Assembly: GCA_030710605.1 (NCBI GenBank)
Contig: CP092884.1
Coordinates: 16,969,483 to 17,033,482, forward strand
DNA from: Cordylochernes scorpioides
Lineage: Eukaryota; Arthropoda; Arachnida; Pseudoscorpiones; Chernetidae
DNA: 64,000 nt
Reading direction: 5' to 3'
Part shown: positions 45,646-56,129 of the stretch, one piece after another
Position numbering within the stretch: position 1 is the stretch's first letter
Layout: every line of letters begins with the position of its first letter
Made by a program: the position numbers and the translations under genes
Notes under the pieces: model-generated
Databases searched by the model: none
Seen by the model: only the letters and a program-made list of their open reading frames with translations
Told to the model about the DNA's origin: nothing

Positions 45646-45929
45646 ACCTACAAACACAAAGCATTAGTAAAAATAAAAATAAGGATAACTGAAAAATGTG
45701 AAACATCAAGGGCTGAGAATGAAGAAAAAAATTCAAAAATAGTGTATTAAAATAAGCTCGACTCATGACTAAGGCCAAAATAAAAAAATGCATAGAAATA
45801 ATCTGAAAGGAGGGGAAAAATGCATAAAACTCAGTGAAAACGTAAAACAACTGATTAAAAAAATCAAATGGAAGAAGACGTAAAAAAAAAAGTATAATTT
45901 GCTGAAAAAATATGCACAATAAATATGAG

Positions 45930-46410
45930 TAGAACATATATAGATATATATGAGCAGCTACATATTATGAAGCAGATAAATATAAATACTACCTAAACAA
46001 TTGACAGCAAAACAAAAAAAAAAGACAATGGAAGAAGGCCTGAAAAAAAAGTCTAATTTGGTTGAAAAAACTGCCCAATAAATTGAGCCTTTATAGATAT
46101 ATATGAGCAGCTACATATTATGAAGCAGATAAATATAAATACTACCTAAACAAATGACAGCAAAACAAAAAAAAAAACAAAAAAAAGACAATGGAAGAAG
46201 GCCTAAAAAAAAGTCTAATTTGGTTGAAAAAACTGCCCAATAAATTGAGCCTATATAGATATATATGAGCAGCTCCATATTATGAAGCAGATAAATATAA
46301 ATACTACCTAAACAAATGACAGCAAAACAAAAAAAAAAGACAATGGAAGAAGGCCTAAAAAAAAAGTCTAATTTGGTTGAAAAAACTGCCTAATAAATTG
46401 AGCCTACCCC
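45930..46410. repeat. ~155-bp tandem repeat, three units, in the Helitron 2 leader
   Basis: 'gagcagct' landmarks fall at 45952, 46104 and 46267, within near-identical units that include 'caatggaagaaggcct'. Confidence 0.75.
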
Positions 46411-46950
46411 TAAAAAAAGCAGTTATTAAAAATGCATAGAAGCTGCTTACAATATAAATGCTAATAAGTATAAAACTATTGGATGGAACAAACATATATA
46501 GTAAAATATACGTAGCAAGCTATATAGAAAAAAACATAATTATGAAATTAGAAAAATATTTCTAAACAATAATCTAAATCGTAAATGATTATATGATTTT
46601 ATAATATAATATGAATATATTCCTTATGAGAATCAAACAGTATACCTTTGTCTAATTTGTTTGAAAAAACTGCCCAATAAATTGAGCCTACCCCTAAAAA
46701 AAAGCAGTTATTAAAAATGCATAGAAGCTGCTTACAATATAAATGCTAATAAGTATAAAACTATTGCATGGAACAAACATATATAGTAAAATATATGTAG
46801 CAAGCTATACAGAAAAAAACATAATTAGAAATTAGAAAATATTTCTAAACAATAATCTAAATCGTAAATGATTATATGAATATATAATATAAAATGAATA
46901 TTCCTTATGAGAATCAAACAGTATACCTTATCTAAAAAAACGTAGTAGCA
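46391..46950. repeat. ~285-bp tandem repeat, two units, in the Helitron 2 leader
   Basis: 'cctacccctaaaaaaa' at 46403 and 46688 starts units ending with 'aatcgtaaatgattatatga'. Non-coding. Confidence 0.75.
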
Positions 46951-47639
46951 ATTAAATTAGAAAAATATTTCTAAACAATAATATTTCCAAAGAGTTTAAA
47001 TAATATAAATATATATAATCTTACCTTTCGAAAAATGCAGCGTGTAAAATAACAAAATAAGTGTAAAGCTATTAACCAATCAAGTTCGTCGCGACCAGTG
47101 CGGCGCCAAGCGGCAAAAGGCGGGAACTAATCCATTTCAGTTAAATAATTTTTAAAAAAAGTACATTAACCTTTGTAGTTTTTTGAATAGCCTATATGTT
47201 AAACGAAATCTTCAGCTACCTACATGCGAAATTCCATAATGATTGAGTCAGTAGATTTTGCGTGATGCGATAACAAACATCGATTTCTCATTTCATTTTT
47301 ATAGATATAAGGATTTACAACAACAATGAATTTATATAGTATGAAGCCGAGCCATCTGGCGGTCGACTTCACAGAGTTTGTTCTAAAAAATATAATTCAA
47401 AATAAAATTTAATTTTTTTTATAATATTTCCTTTTATGAATGAATAGAATATGGGTTTATTTAGACAAAAAAAAAATGTGACAAAAGTAAAATATAGCAA
47501 AATGAGTGACCAAATAAATGATTGATTGGTGGAATTAAAATAGAATAGATAGAAAATAACAATAATTAATTGATAAAAATATTTCAAATTTATTTATAGT
47601 AAATTATTGATAGCAAAAATGATTGATAGATTGAGTGAA

Positions 47640-48024
47640 AAAGAAATTTTTATATTCCTTTATTATAAAGGAAAACATTTAAGCACGCAAGTTTCTTTTA
47701 AACATAAAACATACTTCTACTGTCCTTACTGCGATGTGAAATATATTGGGGAGGTTGACTCATTAATTATGAACCCTTCCAGCGGTTTCGCTAATTTAAT
47801 CTATCGGATCGCTTTTTTATAGCTCTAATACTGTATTGGTTCATGCTTATATACTCTGCGTTGAATGAGGGACTCTCAGAAATGGTCTTCAACCAAAACT
47901 ATGGGCATTAGCTTTCAGGACATTAGAATTACATTTAAATATTTGCATCGAGCAATGCTCTTCAGTAAACAATAAGAACAAAGCCAGTTAGGCATAATTA
48001 ATTATAGGGAAATAACGTGCCTTA
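47640..48024 (-). repeat. 372-bp family unit, interrupted by a Helitron
   Basis: Carries the inverted 'ccagcggtttcgc', 'tatatactctgcg' and 'gcatcgagcaatgctctt' landmarks. It stops at the Helitron start, 48025. Confidence 0.65.
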
Positions 48025-49184
48025 TCTATATATATAAAAATGGATGTTTGTTGGTCCGTTGGTCCGTTCGTCCGTCCGTTCGTCAGTGATAATCTTCTAC
48101 ATCGCTCAACCAATCGTGATGAAACTTTAGGAAGATGTTTAGTATACTACCGGGATGGTTTCTGGCTAATTACTCTTTAGAAATAACCTTTCGTTGCATT
48201 TTTATTTACAATAAAACGTAAATTCACTCGCAATCAGCGCCCCCTCGCGGCAGACGTATGGCCTGAAATAGCCTCGCATGAGCTTATTTGTAACGTCAAG
48301 CTTAGCCTATAGGTTAGGTACACAGCTTCGTTCCCCCGCAACCTAGGTTCGAGGCTCAGCGTGGGTGGTTTTTTTTTTTTCATTTCTTTTATATTATTGT
48401 AGCAAATTATTAAAAATATTATTTTATTTAAAATGTAGGCTTTTTAAAATAAAAATTAACATAAACAATTTTTTAATAATATTTGTAACAAACCTAGGTT
48501 CGAGGCTCAGCGTGGGTGTCTTTTTTTATTTTCATTTCTTTTATATTATTGTAGCATGGTCTGTTTTTACAGCATTATTATATTTTGATTGGTTTATTTT
48601 AAATATGTTTGTTATGAAGGCTCTATGTAATACTATTTAGAGCACATTTTACATTTTAAACACCTAAGCCCCCCTCTTTTTAATATTGTAGCAAAGTATT
48701 AAAAGTATTATTTTATTTTAGATGTTTGCCATGAAACTTTGGGTAGTTGTTTAGTATACTACCCGGACGATTTCTGGCGAATTATTTTAGAATAATATTT
48801 ATAACAATAATTATAGCGAAATTAAGACATAGTGATTATATTCTGTGTTCGTGCATATATAAATATTTTACAGAAAATGTGAGAACGTTCTATTAGAATA
48901 TATCGAAAACAAAAAAACAATACATATAAACGAGTTCACTGACATTTATTAATGCAGTGATTATAATCAATGATTACAATGAAGGGCTATATTATCTATA
49001 TATATAAAAATCACTTTCAAATTTTAACGTAACGTTCCATTCTCAATCCCGTAGGGCTTTAGATCGGCTAAAACATTTTTATCTTTATGAGTGAATATTA
49101 ACTTTACTGTACTGAATAGTTTAGTATAATGTTAATTTAACATATTACAATTTAGCCACAGCAACGCGTGGCCGGGTTCGCTAG
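48025..49184 (+). mobile_element. Two nested or abutting mini-Helitrons
   Basis: A first 5' end TCTATATATATAAAAATGG starts at 48025 and a second TCTATATATATAAAAATC at 48986. One CTAG end with hairpin (gccac..gtggc) closes both at 49181-49184. The 199-bp inner element is complete. The outer one either shares that end or lost its own. 'cctaggttcgaggctcagcg' is duplicated at about 48340 and 48490. Confidence 0.6.
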
Positions 49185-49393
49185 TATATAATAAAAGAAG
49201 TCCTTCCAATATATTTTCCATCGCAGTAAGGAGAGTAGAAGTGTGTTTTATTTCTAAAAGAAACTCGCATGCTTTAAATGTTTCCCTTCCTTATATAATT
49301 ATGGCGCATTATTGCCCAATAATAATTTATGCTTAACTGGCTTTGTTCTTATTGTTTGCTTAAGAGCATTGCTCGATGCAAATATTTATATAT
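49185..49393 (+). repeat. 372-bp family unit, left part
   Basis: Runs 'catcgcagtaagg...agagcattgctcgatgcaaatatt' and is cut by the TRIM-like element; it continues after 50074 ('taattctactgtcctaaagg'). Confidence 0.6.
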
Positions 49394-50073
49394 TGTAACA
49401 AAGTATTTATTATTTTATTAGCAGAGTATTATTTTTACGTTTATATTTTGCTACTCTGTAGTCTTCCCTCTTTTGCTTATCTTTTGTTTACCATTCATAG
49501 TTTGTCCTTGCCTGAAATAAATTGTTGTCTCCTCCTGAAGTTGTCTTCCCTAATTTTCCACGTGGCATTTTGGTGGAGATGCTGGGTAAATTAGGGAAGA
49601 CAAACTGAAATCGCCGAAAAGATCTAGAGGCCATGGGTGCTGTGATCTATATTTTCGGAGACTGGCTTCAGAATTCCACCGCGTGTCAAAGCCAAGACTT
49701 CCCTCCAAGATCACGATGTCCCTATAGATGATTCGAAGACAAAGCCGCTCTTCATGCTGCAAGAAAAAGGAGGCAGAGGTACTAGGGACAAAGTTCCAGG
49801 ACTTCGATGGAATCCTTGGCAGAAGCACGTCAAATCCATGTCAGTACCTACAATAATTGCTAGCTGTGGGTCACAGCTCCCATAGAGAAGGAGCTATGTA
49901 ACAAAGTATTTATTATTTTATTAGCAGAGTATTATTTGTATTTTTATATTTTACTACTCTGTAGACTTCACTCTTTTGCTTATCTTTTGTTTATCATTCA
50001 TAGTTTGTCCTTGGCTGAAATGAATTGTTGTCTCCTCCTGAAGTTTTTGTCTTCTCTAATTTTCCACGTGGCA
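49394..50073 (+). mobile_element. TRIM-like miniature LTR retrotransposon
   Basis: LTRs 49394-49567 (174 bp) and 49897-50073 (177 bp) start TGTAACAAAGTATTTATT and end CACGTGGCA. The 329-bp interior opens with 'ttttggtggagatgctgggt', nearly the PBS-like sequence of the gypsy element, and closes with purine-rich 'agagaaggagcta'. A 4-bp ATAT duplication flanks it exactly (49390-49393, 50074-50077). No coding capacity. It sits inside a 372-bp repeat unit. Confidence 0.85.
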
Positions 50074-50189
50074 ATATAATTCTACTGTCCTAAAGGCTTA
50101 TGTCCATATTTTAGTTGAATACTATTTCAAAAATTTCACCCTTCACACACACACACAATGCAGAGTATATAAACATAAAATGAAAGGAT

Positions 50190-50975
50190 TTAAAAGCACG
50201 AATGTTTCTTTTATACATAATACAAACTTCTACTGTCCTTACTGCGATGAAAAATATATTGGGAGGGCTTGGCTCATCAGTGGTGAACCCTCCCAGCGCT
50301 TTCGCCAATTTAATCCACCAGACCGCTTCTCAAAGCTCTAATACTGTATTGGACGATTCTGCTTATATACGCAGCACTGAAGGGTGGAATCTCAGAAATG
50401 GTTTTCAAGAACACTATGGACATAAGCTTATAGGACAGTAGAATTACATTCAAATATTTGCATTGAGCAATGCTCTTCCGCAAATAATAAAGACAAGTTT
50501 GCGGAAGAGCATTGCTCGATGCAAATATTTGAATGTAATTCTACTGTCCTATAAGCTTATGTCCATAGTGTTCTTGAAAACCATTTCTGAGATTCCACCC
50601 TTCAGTGCTGCGTATATAAGCAGAATCGTTCAATACAGTATTAGAGCTTTGAGAAGCGGTCTGGTGGATTAAATTGGCGAAAGCGCTGGGAGGGTTCACC
50701 ACTGATGAGCCAAGCCCTCCCAATATATTTTTCATCGCAGTAAGGACAGTAGAAGTTTGTATTATGTATAAAAGAAACATTCGTGCTTTTAAATCCTTTC
50801 ATTTTATGTGTATATATGGCGCGTTATTGCTTTGTGCAGAGTATATAAGCAGAATTAACCAATACAGTATTAGAGCTTTAAAAGGCGGTCTGGTAGATTA
50901 AATTGGCGAAAGCGCTGGGAGGGTTCACCACTGATGAGCCAAGCCATCCCAATAAAAGAAACTTGCGTGCTTAAA
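50190..50975. repeat. 372-bp family, palindromic pair plus a tandem partial unit
   Basis: A minus unit (50190-50475) and a plus unit (50496-50790) are near-perfect inverted copies meeting at 'gcaatgctcttccgcaaa'. A shorter plus unit follows to 50975. The inverted units explain why both strands show the same 79-codon open stretch, which is not a gene. Confidence 0.8.
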
Positions 50976-51254
50976 TGTTTTCCTTTATCATATATAGATG
51001 GCGTGCTATATTGCCCTAGAATTAATTCCTTTATCATATTGGTTTAACAATAATAACCAATTAATGGGAAAATACAATAATTAAATGATAAAATGTTTTA
51101 ACTATATTTATAGCGAATTATTAATTACAGCTATCATTAATTAAGATGAATAAAAAGAAGATAATTTCAGAAATTTACATGAGTTGACTACGCTAAAATT
51201 ACATATTGTACCAAATTTTTCTCCGAGAGTCTTCCTGAGAAATCAATAAATGAG

Positions 51255-51485
51255 TATTTAAAGCCAAATTTTTTAAATATTGGTTGTTGAAGTACAGTCT
51301 GCACCACGCTGACGAGGGCTAACAACCTGAAACGCGTTTGTGGTTGGTTTTTCTTGATTTATCAAGAAATTGGGTTAGCCAAATATCAGGGAACAATTTA
51401 AATAAACGTTTGGTTGAATTTTGTGTAACTAGATGGAGCTCTGCCATCTAAAATGTTCATGTGAGCGTCAGGATATGCCATTTTT
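51255..51485 (+). mobile_element. Penelope-like fragment with hammerhead
   Basis: Plus-strand order: hammerhead, 'cttgatttatcaag' foldback, 'agccaaatatcaggg', 'agatggagctctgcc' and 'gtcaggatatgcc'. The order is the same as in the minus copies at 1.3 and 14.5 kb. Confidence 0.55.
51303..51344 (+). ncRNA. Hammerhead ribozyme motif
   Basis: Stem I ACCACG/TGTGGT (one G-T), core CTGACGA, stem II GGG...CCT with one G-T, core GAAA, short stem III AC..GT, triplet GTT. Both changes from the 1161 copy keep pairing. Confidence 0.6.
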
Positions 51486-51976
51486 CCGTATGCAACATTC
51501 GCTCTATGTAAACTCTACATGCTAAAACAACCTCTCGATATATTCTATCATTAAATATATTAATAATTTTCAAGTTTTTTATATAATGAAAAAATATTAT
51601 ATGCATTTTCTAACTTATGCGAATATGCTTAGCTTTATCTTCGTAATTCAAGTTTTGGTTGAAGGTAATTCTTTTGATAACTTCCAAATATTGAAAAGGA
51701 TCCATTGAAAAGGATCGAGCTGGCCTCGGGCTATGTGCACCTAATCGCACGTCCCTAACTACCAACAATCTTTGTAATCTTCTGTGGAGTTATATTTTAC
51801 CTAAACTATTGGATGTTCTGCTGTTCCCTCACACAGTTTATTTGGCTATACATGTTTCTAGCCTAATTCCTTTTTTGAATAACTTACCCGAATGTTTTTG
51901 AGGAATGTATTTAATAGCTACGAGTTGTTTAGTATGTGATGAAGGATATAATTTGTTTATATATTATTCAAAATAT

Positions 51977-52158
51977 TGTAACGTATAAAATCAGGAAAGA
52001 CAAACTTCAGGATGATACGGCAATTTATTTAAGGCAGAAACAAACTCAACATTTATAAGATATAAGCAATGAGGGAAGTTTCCAAGGTAGCAAAATATAA
52101 ATAATATAAATATAAAAATTAATAATCTGTATATAAAATAAATAAATACTTTGCTACA
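51977..52158 (-). repeat. Solo LTR of the TRIM-like family
   Basis: Minus-strand TGTAGCAAAGTATTTATT...CGTTACA. ATAT lies on both sides (51973-51976, 52159-52162), a perfect 4-bp duplication. Confidence 0.75.
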
Positions 52159-52769
52159 ATATTACTAAAAGTAACGATTTTTAAATTAGTGATATTATTA
52201 TGAACTATTATGCATTGTTATGCATACTTTATAAATATTCACTGAACCTTTCATTCCCTTTACAAATTAGAAACATTTATGGGTTTAACCAATGAGGTAT
52301 TTATTTATTATCATCAAATCAGACGCGATATCTCAAGGAATGCCTGCGTCAAGCAAGAACACTAAATTCAGAGGAAATTAAACATAAAAATTGGTGAATT
52401 ACAAAGTTGGAGTAGAAGTTTAAAGGAGAAAAGAAGGGAAAAGGACATTAAAAGCATGCTTGATTTTACATCTCACCTAGAAACAACCAATGAAATAAAT
52501 ACAAATGCATAGTTTATCAATTAGGGTTTTTTAACCAAGAGAGAAAATCGTAGATATTTTTAAAGAATTTCAAGTTGGGTGTCGTACTCTTGTTGATCGT
52601 CTGGAAAGAAGCTCTAAAGATTCTCCAGAACTTTTTTATGAATAGAACTAACCGCTTGAGTATTAGAGGTACATAGCGCCCTATATATGCTGAATGAGGA
52701 ATTTTTCTCGATGCTATTCTTTTCAATATTTAAAACGATTTTCAACAATCAGGAAACTGAATATAAAAA
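52159..52769. other. AT-rich non-coding stretch
   Basis: No recognisable feature; short ORFs only. Confidence 0.3.
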
Positions 52770-53040
52770 ATATCTAGGAAAGCTCGCCTAATTAGTGGTG
52801 AACCTCTCCAGCGAGATCGCCAATTTAATCCACCAGATCGCAACATCTATTGTATGTTTATTCTGTATAAATAGTCTTCACTTGAAGGTTTAGCCTTGGT
52901 GTTAGCATTTAACGAAACTATAGAAAGAGACTTCTGTAATATTAGAATTTTTACAAACAATTTTGTTTTGAACAAAGATCCTCCGCTTAAAGGACAGGAC
53001 AACGAATATAAAATTATGTTTAGGTAACATATAAACATCA

Positions 53041-53265
53041 ATATAAATAATATACACTTCGGCCAGTTGGAGTTTTTTATTTTCTCAACGTTTCGACAAA
53101 AATCTTTTGTCTTCGTCAGGAGAAGTAAATAAAAATAAAGCATTTGGCAAGGCGTTAATTTTGTCGAAACGTTGAGAAAATAAAAAACTCCAACTGGCCG
53201 AAGTGTCCATTATTTATATAAATATGAATGCCGGCCAGGCAGCTTCTATCTTCACGATATAAACA
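53041..53265. mobile_element. PLE-derived palindrome with hammerhead
   Basis: 'cacttcggccagttggagtt' through 'caacgtttcgac' at the left mirrors 'gtcgaaacgttg' through 'cggccgaagtg'-like text at the right; arms about 55 bases. It splits the larger repeat palindrome. Confidence 0.65.
53082..53124 (-). ncRNA. Hammerhead ribozyme motif, second PLE lineage
   Basis: Minus strand: stem I TTCTC/GAGAA (five perfect pairs), core CTGACGA, one extra A, stem II GACAAAA-GAT-TTTTGTC (seven pairs), core GAAA, minimal stem III, triplet GTT. Stem sequences are unrelated to the other copies but occupy the same positions. Confidence 0.6.
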
Positions 53266-53902
53266 TCAAGTACAAATTTTCGAGTGCATACTAGAATATA
53301 GGCAGAATGAATATACAATAGTTGTAGAGATCGTATATTAATTTGGCGAAATTGCTGGGAAGGTTCACCAATGATGAGCCAAGCCTTCCCAGCAATTTCG
53401 CCAAATTAATATACGATCGCTACAACTACATTGTATTGTATGTTCATTCTGCCTATATTCTAGTATGCACTTGAAGATTTGTACTTAATGATGTTTATAT
53501 GTTACCAAAGCATGATTTTATATTTGTTGTCCTGTCCTTTAAGCAGAAAGGCTTTGTTCAAAACAAAATTTTGTGTGATAATTCTACAATTTACAGAAGG
53601 CTCTTTCTATAGTTTCGTAAACACTAACACCAAGGGTAAATCTTCAAGTGAAGACTACTTATACAGAATCAACATACAAATAGTTTGAGTCAAAAGGAAA
53701 GATTTGCCATAGTGGAGCATGGTCTCCGTTCGGGACATCAGCCAGATTGGGAAAATACTTCCACTATTTACAGGGGCATCCAGAACTCACACCAGAGGAA
53801 GTTCCTGGAGGCCATAGCATCAATGAAGGACCCTGCTAGTGTAAACAGATATGAAGAGATCCCCGAACCTTATGTGTCTCTTTTAACTTAATTTTTTTTA
53901 TA

Positions 53903-54645
53903 TCTATATATATAAAAATGAATGTTTGTATGTTTGTATGTTTGTTTGTCTGTGTCTTTGTTTGTATGACTCCTATACAAATTCGCAGTAGATCACTAAT
54001 TCAAACCAAAATTTCCATACATAGGTAAAAAATAACGAGGATGACGATAGGCTATTTTAAAATATATATAAATCATTTATTAAAACTATATATTCAAATT
54101 ATTCAACTTAGCTCACGAGCAGCGCCCTCTAGAACACTCAGGCGGGCGATGGCGGCGCGCGACGATTGGCTGCCGGCGCAGCACGTGACTTCCCTTCCCC
54201 CTGCCCCCCCCCCCCCCCCGCCGAGTAAATGAGATCTCCCGGCTGACGGACGGAGCAGCGCCCTCTAGAACGCGTGACGATTTTGACGGCGCGGGGCGCT
54301 CCCAGTTGGACAGTTGCGCGGGGGCAGAGTGACCTCGCGGGTGCCCTCCGGGAACTACGTCCATCTTCCATATGTAATATACATTTAATCGTGTAAACCC
54401 GGGCGTTGCCCGCGCGGGTCATTCGTCTACAAATTCTCAGTAGTTCACTAATTCAAACCAAAATTTCCATACATAGGTAAAAGAATACTGGGAAGACGAT
54501 AGGCTATTTTAAAAATTTTGCTGTATCATGTTTGATTATCAGATACAAAATTATATCGGAAAAAATCCAAAAAACAGAGACCACGGGTGAAACAGGGTAC
54601 ATTTAATAGGGTAAAACCCGGGCGTTGCCCGGGTCATTCGGCTAG
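53903..54645 (+). mobile_element. Mini-Helitron with an internal second end (dimer-like)
   Basis: 5' TCTATATATATAAAAATG at 53903 and 3' hairpin plus CTAG at 54642-54645. A second, mutated end (hairpin then CTAC) lies near 54428, and the sequence after it repeats the 53969 region ('agttcactaattcaaacc'). A GC-rich core (54110-54370) carries a C-run. Confidence 0.65.
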
Positions 54646-54960
54646 TATATAATAATCGCAGTCAACATCATTTGTTTTTTTATTTTTGTTTCCTTATATT
54701 TTGTTTCAAAAATATTTTATAAAATACTGCATTCTAAAAGCGTTTAATTTTCATAATATTTTTATTGTATAATTATTATTTTTATGTATTATTATCAATA
54801 ATTGTTTTTGACCAATGAAATATTTGTTTTCATGTTATCTACAATAAATTGTAAATTAAATTCACTGTGCAATAAATTGATAAAGAGGGAGCAATCTCTC
54901 GAAATATTTTGAGAAATATATATTTTTTCTTTACAGATCCAGGTACGCCCTTTTATATAA
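54646..54960. other. AT-rich non-coding stretch
   Basis: Nothing recognised. Confidence 0.3.
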
Positions 54961-55060
54961 TACGAATAGTTGTTGCAATCTGGTAGATTAAATTGGCGAA
55001 ATCGCTGGAAAGGTTTACAATGATTAAGCAAGTTTTCCAAAATTTATTTTCCATATTCAG
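54961..55060 (+). repeat. 'GCTGGGAGG' repeat-family end block
   Basis: 'tctggtagattaaattggcg' and 'aaatcgctgg' match the family; diverged downstream. Confidence 0.5.
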
Positions 55061-55384
55061 TTCAATAAATGTAGGTGTTCGTTCTGTATTATCAAATAGA
55101 GATAACATTGAAAATATTTCCTTCCTCAACTCTTCTAATATTAGTAGCGCACCACAAATTGCGCAAACTCTTACACTCTATTCGGAATCATCGGCTTATT
55201 TGAACTCTGAACATATTCTCACATCGTTAACATGATTCTTAAAAATGTACCTTTCTGATTATTAACCAAATAAACAATATGGCCATATCTTTTTACCATC
55301 CATACAGCAAAACATTTAATTTGATTTTTTCTAGTGAATAGAATATCATCTGCCGTTTGAAGGTAATAATTCTCATAATATTTA

Positions 55385-55485
55385 TCTTAAAAAGTCATAT
55401 ATTGGATCAATATATAATTTATTTTACCAATATATGACTTTTTAATTAAAGATCTATTTATGGATTGCTCTATTTTCAATACATA
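55385..55485. mobile_element. PLE-like terminal fragment
   Basis: 'gtcatatattggatcaatat', an inverted 'ccaatatatgac' and the following 'attgctctattttcaa' match the right arm end at 60.0-60.08 kb. Confidence 0.45.
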
Positions 55486-55639
55486 TATACTAGCCGAATG
55501 ACCCGGGCAACGCCCGGGGTTTACCCGATTAAATGCTTTTATTAAAATACTATTCGTTACAATTATATATTGGCGCCGTGGATGTCATTCTTGTGTAATA
55601 TATAATACAAAATCATGTTTAGAGAACATAAACATTATC

Positions 55640-55810
55640 ACAAGTACAAATCTTCAAATGAATACTATAATATATGCAGAATGAACATACAATGTAGTTG
55701 TAGAGATTGTATAATAATTTGGTGAAATTGCTGGGAAGGCTTGGCTCATCATTGGTGAACCTTCCCAGCAATTTCGCTAAATTAATATACGATCGCTACA
55801 ATTATTGTGT
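55640..55810. repeat. Palindromic copy of repeat-family variant 2
   Basis: 'aatttggtgaaattgctggg' mirrors 'ccagcaatttcgctaaatt' around 'cttggctcatcattggtgaac'-type text; arms of about 60 bases. Confidence 0.65.
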
Positions 55811-55871
55811 GCTCATTCTGCCTATAATAATAATAATATATGAATGAGTTTTAAAAATTGTAAAAAAATAA

Positions 55872-55935
55872 TGCATCGGCCGGGAATCGAACCCGGGGCG
55901 CCCGCGTGGCAGGCGAGCATTCTACCACTGAACCA
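55872..55935 (-). tRNA. tRNA-Gly (GCC) missing its 5' acceptor strand
   Basis: From the D-arm (TGGTTCAGTGGTAGAATGC) through anticodon GCC (CCTGCCACGCGGG) to CCGATGCA at the end, this matches eukaryotic tRNA-Gly closely. The first seven bases are replaced by 'ttgcttt', so the acceptor stem cannot form. It is a tRNA fragment or SINE head, not a working gene. It joins directly to the mirrored segment of the Helitron pair. Confidence 0.7.
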
Positions 55936-56129
55936 AAAGCAAACGGTGACAGAAGTGTCTCGCGCATTGGCGGCACCAAATGATGGGGGGGGGGGGGGGT
56001 AAAGGTGGCGTGATCGTAGCCGACCAATAGGAGGGCGCTATTCCAAAAAAAAAAAGCAAACCGTGACAGAGGCGACGAAGAATGACGCTCGTAACTGTAT
56101 ATAGAATATATATTGAATTTATTCGTTCT

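Larger units (their letters stand above)
41694..47305 (-). mobile_element. Helitron 2, Rep-bearing but internally deleted
   Basis: The minus-strand 5' end is TCTATAAAAATG (47305) and the 3' end is hairpin CCCGGGCGTTGCCCGGG followed by CTAG (41694-41697). A and T flank it. It contains two tandem-repeat blocks, a Rep/helicase fusion pseudogene and, near its 3' end, SINE-like repeats. At 5.6 kb it is shorter than an autonomous Helitron because most of the helicase is missing. Confidence 0.75.
52770..53690. repeat. Large palindrome of repeat-family variant 2
   Basis: The left arm (about 52840-53040 and 53265-53345) mirrors the right arm (about 53365-53690) around 'ttcaccaatgatgagccaag'. The left arm is split by a PLE-derived palindrome at 53041-53265. 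A separate minus-oriented end block precedes it at 52770-52850. Confidence 0.7.

Noticed and set aside
45930..46410. CRISPR-like array
   Set aside because: Units of about 155 bases are near-identical along their whole length with no unique spacers, and the context is a eukaryotic Helitron.
50202..50780. Matching 79-codon open frames on both strands
   Set aside because: They arise because two inverted repeat copies face each other; the same non-coding repeat is open by chance in that frame.
53685..53891. Short ORF resembling a LINE/PLE C-terminus (YRGIQNSHQRKFLEAIAS)
   Set aside because: It may be a scrap of a PLE or LINE tail, but too little is left to assign.
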